Source: Natronomonas marina
Lineage (GTDB): Archaea > Halobacteriota > Halobacteria > Halobacteriales > Haloarculaceae
Reading direction: 5' to 3'
DNA length: 64,000 nt
NCBI RefSeq assembly: GCF_024298905.1
Contig: NZ_CP101154.1
Span: 2,790,001-2,854,000, forward strand
Below are positions 58,872 to 64,000 of the stretch, one piece after another. A program made the position numbers and the translations under genes. Numbering within the stretch: the stretch's first letter is position 1; every line of letters begins with the position of its first letter. Under the pieces are notes generated by a model, which worked only from the letters and a program-made list of their open reading frames with translations, had not been told where the DNA came from and did not search any database.

Positions 58872-60110
58872 CTACTCGCCGGAAACGGCCTCCCCGTAGC
58901 GGGTGATACGTTCGAGTTCCGACGGGTCGACCTCCTTGAGCGCGTGGCGGGCGATGGTCCGTCTGTGGACCTCGTCGGGGCCGTCGGCGATCCTGAGGAT
59001 CCGAACGTCCTCGTAGAAGTCGGCGATCGGGAGGTCCTTGCCGATGCCGTTGGCGCCACACATCTGGACGGCGGTGTCGACGACGTCCTGGAAGACGTTG
59101 GCGCCGAATACCTTGCACATCGCGGTCTCGACGCGGGCCTCGTCGCCGGCGGCGATCCGGCGGGCGGCGTGACGGACCATCGACCGGACGGCGTGCAACC
59201 GCGTCTCCGCGTCGGCGAGGTCGTGACGCAGCGCCTGCTTTTCGGTCAGTCGCTCGCCGAAGCCCTCCCGCTCGCTCGTGTAGGCCTTCGCCACGTCGAG
59301 CGCCCGCTCGCAGAGCCCCGAGTACCGCATACAGTGGGTCACTCGCGCCGGGGCCAGCCGCCGCTGGGCCAGCGCGAACCCCTCGTTCAGCTCCCCGAGC
59401 ACGTCCGCCTCGGACACGCGAACGCCGTCGAATCGGATCTCCGAGTGTGCCATCCCGAGCACCTCGTCGCCGAGTTTCGGGATCTCCCGCACGATGTCGA
59501 CGCCGGGCTGGTCGGGGTCGACGAGGAACATCGACGTGCCGCTGTAGGGGTGGGCGTCGGGATCGGTCCGGGCCATGACGATCAGTACGTCGGCCGCCGG
59601 TGCCTGTCCCGTCCACCACTTGTGGCCGTCGATGACCCACTCGTCGGTATCCTTCTCGGCGGTCGTCTTGATCATCTTCGGGTCGGCCCCGCCGCCGTCC
59701 ATCGGCTCGGTCATCGCGAACGCCGAGTCCATCTCGCCGGCCGCGATGGGACCGAGGTACCGTCGCTTCTGTTCGTCCGTGCCGGCCAGTTCCAGCAGGT
59801 GCATGTTCCCCTCGTCGGGCGCGTTGACACGCATGGCGATCGGTCCGATGAGGCTCCGGCCCGCCTGCTCGAAGACGGGGAGCATCGAGCGGAAGTCGAG
59901 GCCGTGCCCACCGTACTCCTCGGGTACCTGCGGCGCGAACACACCGTACTCGCGGGCCGCCTCCTGGAGTTCGGTTATTCCCGCCTCCGAGATCGGTTCG
60001 CCGCCCGGCAGGGCGCGCTCGGCGGGGATCACCACCTCGTCCATGAACGCCTTCGTTTTGGCCGTCATCTCCGCCGCACCGTTCGAGTCGTCGTATTCGA
60101 TTCCAGTCAT
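58872..60110 (-). CDS. Acyl-CoA dehydrogenase of the ACAD10/11 (LvaC) type
   Basis: The 412-residue flavoprotein has the family signatures AFAMTEPMDGGGADP, KWWTGQAPAADVLIVMA and GIGKDLPIADFYEDVRILRI. Its C-terminal motif is ADGPDEVH (376-382 for DGPDEVH) in place of EGTxEI. This version is characteristic of ACAD10 and ACAD11. In those, the enzyme turns a 4-phosphoacyl-CoA into 2-enoyl-CoA. The kinase that would make this substrate is the next gene downstream. ATG 60110 is chosen; the frame extends further upstream only as GC-driven shadow of the divergent alcohol dehydrogenase. Confidence 0.93.
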   Translation of the reverse strand: MTGIEYDDSNGAAEMTAKTKAFMDEVVIPAERALPGGEPISEAGITELQEAAREYGVFAPQVPEEYGGHGLDFRSMLPVFEQAGRSLIGPIAMRVNAPDEGNMHLLELAGTDEQKRRYLGPIAAGEMDSAFAMTEPMDGGGADPKMIKTTAEKDTDEWVIDGHKWWTGQAPAADVLIVMARTDPDAHPYSGTSMFLVDPDQPGVDIVREIPKLGDEVLGMAHSEIRFDGVRVSEADVLGELNEGFALAQRRLAPARVTHCMRYSGLCERALDVAKAYTSEREGFGERLTEKQALRHDLADAETRLHAVRSMVRHAARRIAAGDEARVETAMCKVFGANVFQDVVDTAVQMCGANGIGKDLPIADFYEDVRILRIADGPDEVHRRTIARHALKEVDPSELERITRYGEAVSGE

Positions 60111-60240
60111 GGGGGTATCCGCAGGTCGTCGACCTGCTCCCTCGCCTACGGCCGGACGCCCACTTAACCGTTGGCGCCGCGCTTGCGTCCCCGGTCGGCG
60201 CCGATCCGACGGTAGCGTCCTCCCGTCGACCCCCCGCAAC

Positions 60241-60248
60241 GTATATGG
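60241..60248 (+). promoter_or_regulatory. TATA-like element of the alcohol dehydrogenase gene
   Basis: The run gtatatgg is centred about 29 bases before ATG 60273 and supports that start as a leaderless transcript. Confidence 0.5.
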
Positions 60249-60272
60249 GGCCGGTGATCCCCTTGTTTCGGT

Positions 60273-61349
60273 ATGAGAGCAGCCGTCTACCACGGGCGCG
60301 AGGACGTCCGTATCGAGGAACTCGACGAGGACGAAGTCGGTCCGGGCGAGGTACGGGTCGACGTCGGGTTCTGCGGGATCTGTGGGACCGACATCCACGA
60401 GTACGCCCACGGGCCCGTCACGATTCCCGACGGGAAACCGCATCCGGTGACCGGCGAGACGCTCCCGGTCACGCTCGGCCACGAACTGTCCGGAACGGTC
60501 GCCGAGACGGGAGAGGGGGTCGACGACCTCCCGGTGGGCGAACGGGTCGCCGTCAACCCCCTCTTCTCCTGCGGGACGTGTCGCTACTGCGAGGAGGGGC
60601 GCTACGCGCTCTGTGACTCCCTCGTGAGCCTCGGCCTGCACGGGCGTGGCGGCGGGTTCGCCGACAGTGTCGTCGTCCCGGCCGAAAACGTCGTTTCCCT
60701 CCCCGAGGGCGTCTCCCTCGAGGAGGCGGCCCTGGTCGAACCGTTGAGCGTCGCGGTGCACGCCGTCCGTCGGTCCGGGGTCACGACCGGCGACTCGGTC
60801 GCGGTCTTCGGCGCCGGACCCATCGGGCTCGGCGTGCTACAGGCCGCCGTCGCCACGGGCGCGGGGGACGTCTACGTGATCGAACCGCGGGACGCCCGCC
60901 GGGAGCGGGCCGAGGCGCTGGGTGCGACCGGGACGGTCGATCCGGCCGAACGCGATCCGGTTCGGTTCGTCTCCGCCGCCACCGAGGGCGGCGTCGACGT
61001 CGCTATCGACGCCGCGGGGACCGAACCCACGATGACCCAGGCCGTCCGCGCCTCGAAGAAGGCGGGCACGGTGGTGATCGTCTCCTTCTTCGGACGGGAG
61101 GTCGAGTTCAACCCCGATTTCGTGATGATGGCCGAACGGTCGGTCGTCGGCTCCTTCGGCTACGCCGCCGGGCCGCTCTCGCGGCGCGGGGAGTTCGCCG
61201 CGACGATAGGGATGCTCCGCGACGGGCGACTCGACGCGCGACCGCTGGTGACGAAACGGGTCCCGCTGGGGGACGTGACGGAGGGGTTCCGGGCGCTTCT
61301 CGACCCCGACGGCGGTCACATAAAGGTCGTCGTCGATCCCGGCGAGTGA
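60273..61349 (+). CDS. Zinc-dependent medium-chain alcohol/polyol dehydrogenase
   Basis: The 358-residue protein has a catalytic zinc site (Cys37 in CGICGTD, His70-Glu71 in GHEL), four structural-zinc cysteines (100, 103, 106, 114 in CGTCRYCEEGRYALC), and the NAD motif FGAGPIGLGVLQA. It is close to 2,3-butanediol/sorbitol-type dehydrogenases. It may oxidise or reduce a keto/hydroxy group of an acid related to the adjacent kinase-dehydrogenase pair, for example reducing a 4-oxo acid to a 4-hydroxy acid. It is divergent from the ACAD gene. Confidence 0.92.
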   Translation: MRAAVYHGREDVRIEELDEDEVGPGEVRVDVGFCGICGTDIHEYAHGPVTIPDGKPHPVTGETLPVTLGHELSGTVAETGEGVDDLPVGERVAVNPLFSCGTCRYCEEGRYALCDSLVSLGLHGRGGGFADSVVVPAENVVSLPEGVSLEEAALVEPLSVAVHAVRRSGVTTGDSVAVFGAGPIGLGVLQAAVATGAGDVYVIEPRDARRERAEALGATGTVDPAERDPVRFVSAATEGGVDVAIDAAGTEPTMTQAVRASKKAGTVVIVSFFGREVEFNPDFVMMAERSVVGSFGYAAGPLSRRGEFAATIGMLRDGRLDARPLVTKRVPLGDVTEGFRALLDPDGGHIKVVVDPGE

Positions 61350-61439
61350 GCCCGATTTGGTCCCCGTCGAGGGGTCCGGGTCGTCGTCCCGCGTGACGAA
61401 AACAGTCCTCCGTTTCGGGGACGGCCGCTCGCTCGTGGA

Positions 61440-62186
61440 TTACCCCCCGAAGTAGCTCTCGCGGATCCGGTCGTCGTCTTCCAGTTCCGACGGCGTTCCC
61501 GACGTCGCTATGGAACCGTGCTCCAGGAGGTAGATCCTGTCGGCGTGATCCAGCGCCAGGCTCACGTTCTGTTCGGCCATGAGGATCGTCACGCCCTGCT
61601 CGTGGATCTCCTCGAGGGATTCGCTGATGTCCTTGATGATCGTCGGCGCGAGCCCGAGCGACGGCTCGTCGAGGATCAGAAGCTCCGGGTCGGTCATCAG
61701 GCTGCGTCCGATGGACAGCATCTGCTGTTCGCCCCCGCTGAGCGTCTTGGCCTGCTGGTTGCGGCGCTCGTCGAGACGGGGGAACAGATCGAACACCCGG
61801 TCCAGCAGTTCGCGGTGGTCGGCCTTCTCGACCGTGTACCCCCCGAGCCGCAGGTTCTCCCCGACGGTCATGTCCTCGAAGAGGTTCCCGTCCTCGGTGG
61901 AGTAGCCGATGGCGCCGTCGAAGTCCCACGGATCGTCGCCCGCTATCGAACGACCGCGATACTGGAGGTCACCCTCGAAGCTCTTGAACCCCGTGATGCA
62001 GTCGAGCAACGTCGTCTTGCCCGCGCCGTTCGGCCCGATGATGGCGGTGATGGCTCCCTCGGTGACCGAGAGATCGACCTCCTGGAGGACGTACAGCGCC
62101 CCGTAGTAGGCGTCGAGACCCCTGATCGAAACCAGCGGTTCGGTGTCCGGCCCCTCGTTCGGTGCCGAATCGTCGGCGCTGGCCAT
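61440..62186 (-). CDS. livF: Branched-chain-type ABC transporter ATP-binding protein (LivF-like)
   Basis: The 248-residue protein has Walker A GPNGAGKTT (51-59), Q-loop region (IGYSTEDGNLFEDMTVGENL), signature LSGGEQQ, Walker B LLILDEP, and the H-region ILMAEQNVSLAL, as in LivF. It should energise import of the compound bound by the neighbouring lipoprotein. It starts at ATG 62186, two bases after the binding-protein stop, so both are in one operon. A LivG partner is not within the window; LivH begins at 63858 on the other strand. Confidence 0.92.
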   Translation of the reverse strand: MASADDSAPNEGPDTEPLVSIRGLDAYYGALYVLQEVDLSVTEGAITAIIGPNGAGKTTLLDCITGFKSFEGDLQYRGRSIAGDDPWDFDGAIGYSTEDGNLFEDMTVGENLRLGGYTVEKADHRELLDRVFDLFPRLDERRNQQAKTLSGGEQQMLSIGRSLMTDPELLILDEPSLGLAPTIIKDISESLEEIHEQGVTILMAEQNVSLALDHADRIYLLEHGSIATSGTPSELEDDDRIRESYFGG

Positions 62187-62188
62187 CG

Positions 62189-63496
62189 CTACTGCATCCA
62201 GGGCGGGAGCACGTACTCCTGTTCTCCGTCGTGGTCGGCCCACGCTTTCGGAGCGATCATCACCCGCTGGAGTTCGCCGTCGATCTCCTGCCACTGCGTG
62301 GACGTCCACCAGTACCCGTCTTCCTTGCCCATCATCGGGGCGTGCGGGTACTGTTCGTCGGGACCCTGCATATTGAGCGTCCCCATCGTCGACGTGAACG
62401 TTTCCGTCTCGAGGAACCCTACCAGGTCGTCCAGGTTGAGGGTTTCCGTTCCCGCGACGGCCTCCGCCCACGTCATGACGGCGTCGTGGAAGTACCACGC
62501 GTACGTCGCGGGCGGCTTGTCGAATCGTTCGCTGTAGTTGTCGTAATAGGGAATGGTCTTGTCGGTCTTCGGCGCACGAGCGGCGGCCTCGCCGCCGGCG
62601 ACCGATAGCGCGTTGTTCCCGCCGACCGTGTCCGGGAAGTTGGCGAGCGTCATCGAGGGGATAACCCCCATGACCCCGAGCGGAATCTCGGATTCGGCCC
62701 ACTGCTGGAGCATCGCGGCGTCGTCGCCGACGGTGAACGCCATCATGGCGAAGTTCGCACCGGTGTCGACCGCCTCGCTCCAGATCGGGGTGAAGTCCTC
62801 CGTGTCGTGTGGGAACCGGATCTCGTGGACCTCGGCGTCGAGGACGTCACTCACCGCGTCGGCGTGTCCCTCGGTCCACGCCAGGTCCTCGGCGATGGCC
62901 ACGACGGACCCGCCGCCGACCTTCGGTCGAGCCACCTCCTGGTAGTTCGTCGCCAGCGTGCGGAACACGTCCGGCGACCGCAGGACACATGTGAAGTAGT
63001 TCTTGTATGTGTCGTAGCTCTCGGCGACACGCTGAGACATCCGGGGGGACGCTGCCCCCGGCCCGAAGAGAATGACGCCCGTATCGGCCGTGACCTGCGC
63101 CTGGACCGACAGCGTCGACTCGCTCGTCATCGGTCCGATGATGACGTCGGCGTTCTCCTGTTCGACCAGCCGTCTCGCCTCCGAAGCGGCCGTATTGGGT
63201 TCGACCTCCGTCGTGCCCTGCTCGATCGTCAGGTCCCGGTCTAAAAGCCCGCCGGCCTCGTTGAGCTTCTCGACCGCGAACTCCGTCCCGTTCTCGGCGC
63301 CCTCGGCCAGCGGATGTGGCTGCGGCGAAAGGAGCCCGACCGTGATCTCGTCGGGCAGGTTCCCGCCGTTGCCATTGCCGTTTCCGTTGCCGTTTCCGTT
63401 GCCGTTACCATTGCCGCCACCGAGACAGCCAGCGAGTGCGCCGCCGACGACGACACTCCCGGCTTGCAAATAATGTCTCCTGCTTACACGCGTCAT
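62189..63496 (-). CDS. livK: Branched-chain-type ABC transporter substrate-binding lipoprotein (LivK-like)
   Basis: The 435-residue protein has a twin-arginine signal (RVSRRHYLQAGSVV, Arg6-Arg7), a lipobox LAGC with Cys24, a GN-repeat linker (NGNGNG...), and a periplasmic-binding-protein type I fold (ITVGLLSPQPHPLAEGAENG, then IIGPMTSESTLSVQAQV, SVVAIAEDLAWTEGH). Members of this class bind not only amino acids but also aromatic and short organic acids. I start at ATG 63496; the ATG at 63520 would lie within the TATA-like element (63521-63527, minus ttaaata, 28 bases upstream), so the later start is right. Confidence 0.92.
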   Translation of the reverse strand: MTRVSRRHYLQAGSVVVGGALAGCLGGGNGNGNGNGNGNGNGNGGNLPDEITVGLLSPQPHPLAEGAENGTEFAVEKLNEAGGLLDRDLTIEQGTTEVEPNTAASEARRLVEQENADVIIGPMTSESTLSVQAQVTADTGVILFGPGAASPRMSQRVAESYDTYKNYFTCVLRSPDVFRTLATNYQEVARPKVGGGSVVAIAEDLAWTEGHADAVSDVLDAEVHEIRFPHDTEDFTPIWSEAVDTGANFAMMAFTVGDDAAMLQQWAESEIPLGVMGVIPSMTLANFPDTVGGNNALSVAGGEAAARAPKTDKTIPYYDNYSERFDKPPATYAWYFHDAVMTWAEAVAGTETLNLDDLVGFLETETFTSTMGTLNMQGPDEQYPHAPMMGKEDGYWWTSTQWQEIDGELQRVMIAPKAWADHDGEQEYVLPPWMQ

Positions 63497-63857
63497 ACGA
63501 GTTCGCCTTACGCCCCTCATTATTTAAGCTTTTCCGGTACGACGAACAAAGGTATCAATTCTCGAACGGTGGGATTGCCTGCCGCTGCGACCGACCGAGT
63601 ACCGGGGCGCCAGTGGCGATCCAACGACGGAGGCGGCCGGGCCGTTGCCGAGTTCGGGATTCGAGGGGAACTTCCCGTCCCACCGTGTCACGACGTGAAC
63701 CACGGGGTACGAACGGGGACGGCCTCGTCGACCGCGTCCGGGAATCGCTGCTGGGCGGCGAATGATTGAAATACCATGACGGTGATTTGGGAGTGATGGT
63801 AGCGTCGAAGGCTCTCGTGTACAGCGAAACCGAGAGACGGGTTTGAAACAGTAACAT
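63497..63857. other. Divergent intergenic region of the ABC transporter genes
   Basis: 361 bases. It contains the minus TATA-like element for the LivK-like gene at 63521-63527. For the LivH-like gene a possible TATA-like gaaatacc lies near 63767-63774, giving a leader of about 60 bases. No other feature is recognised. Confidence 0.55.
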
Positions 63858-64000
63858 ATGTCAGCTATTCAAAATATCGTCGTGACCGGGGCGGCACTCA
63901 GCGCCCTCTACGTACTGATCGCGATCGGGTTTACGCTCATATTCAGCATCGGTGGGATCGTAAACCTCGCACACGGCGCGTTCATCATGCTGGGCGCGTA
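63858..64000 (+). CDS. livH: Branched-chain-type ABC transporter permease (LivH-like), 5' part only
   Basis: Only the first 47 residues are in the window (MSAIQNIVVTGAALSALYVL, then IAIGFTLIFSIGGIVNLAHG). The FSIGGIVNLAHGAFIMLGA stretch is the hallmark of LivH permeases. The frame is open at the window end. It is divergent from the binding-protein and ATPase genes, so the transporter is split over two transcripts; LivM and LivG may follow beyond the window. Confidence 0.9.
   Translation, partial: MSAIQNIVVTGAALSALYVLIAIGFTLIFSIGGIVNLAHGAFIMLGA

Overview
This window is chromosomal or megaplasmid DNA from a haloarchaeon. It is strongly GC-rich, the inferred proteins are very acidic (many Asp and Glu codons ending in C or G), lipoproteins carry twin-arginine signals with a lipobox, and many genes have a TATA-like element 25-30 bases before the start codon, as expected for leaderless archaeal transcripts. 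Several families present are known to me only from haloarchaea (RdfA, the archaeal SMC-related protein, HFX_2341-type regulators, the small secretion-operon proteins). I see no rRNA, no convincing tRNA, no CRISPR array and no replication origin. All calls come from reading the sequence; no database search was run.

Layout. 1-3926: a truncated pseudo-receiver/GAF/PAS sensor, a small zinc-finger protein and a Baeyer-Villiger-type monooxygenase. 3985-11771 (minus): a Bat-like operon of six genes (two VWA membrane proteins, a coiled-coil membrane protein, a multi-pass protein, MoxR ATPase, DUF58). 11797-12907: a tiny TRASH metal-binding protein that stops exactly at a decayed IS200/IS605-type end, then a crotonase. 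13181-19912: a tightly overlapping secretion/pilus operon (GspE-type ATPase, GspF-type platform, five small exported proteins). 20345-25211: a very large kinase/P-loop/TPR protein convergent with a CARF-like winged-helix regulator.

25344-37516 is an organic-acid locus: crotonase, MaoC hydratase, CitE-type CoA-ester lyase, fused TRAP permease with TAXI binding protein, a SucCD-like CoA ligase, a citryl-CoA-lyase-like protein, an acyl-CoA dehydrogenase, a D-2-hydroxyacid dehydrogenase and an IclR regulator preceded by two identical-arm palindromes. Together these could import a di- or tricarboxylate, load it on CoA, oxidise, hydrate and cleave it. The substrate is not known from sequence, and this is the best candidate for an undescribed pathway here.

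37517-38414 is a gene-poor stretch with a strikingly AT-rich core. 38415-43204 holds an APC permease with a 3-hydroxyacyl-CoA dehydrogenase, a MazEF pair and a thiamine-diphosphate enzyme. 43693-46374 is rdfA plus its SMC-related partner, with three 12-bp repeats spaced exactly 32 bp between them.

46882-64000 is a second catabolic region: MBL hydrolase, an uncharacterised helical protein, HyuA/HyuB with a CaiB-type CoA-transferase, two PaaK-like adenylating enzymes, a VOC protein, a split kinase plus ACAD10/11-like dehydrogenase pair (the arrangement used for 4-hydroxyacyl-CoA catabolism), a zinc alcohol dehydrogenase, and the start of a branched-chain-amino-acid-type ABC importer that continues past the window end.
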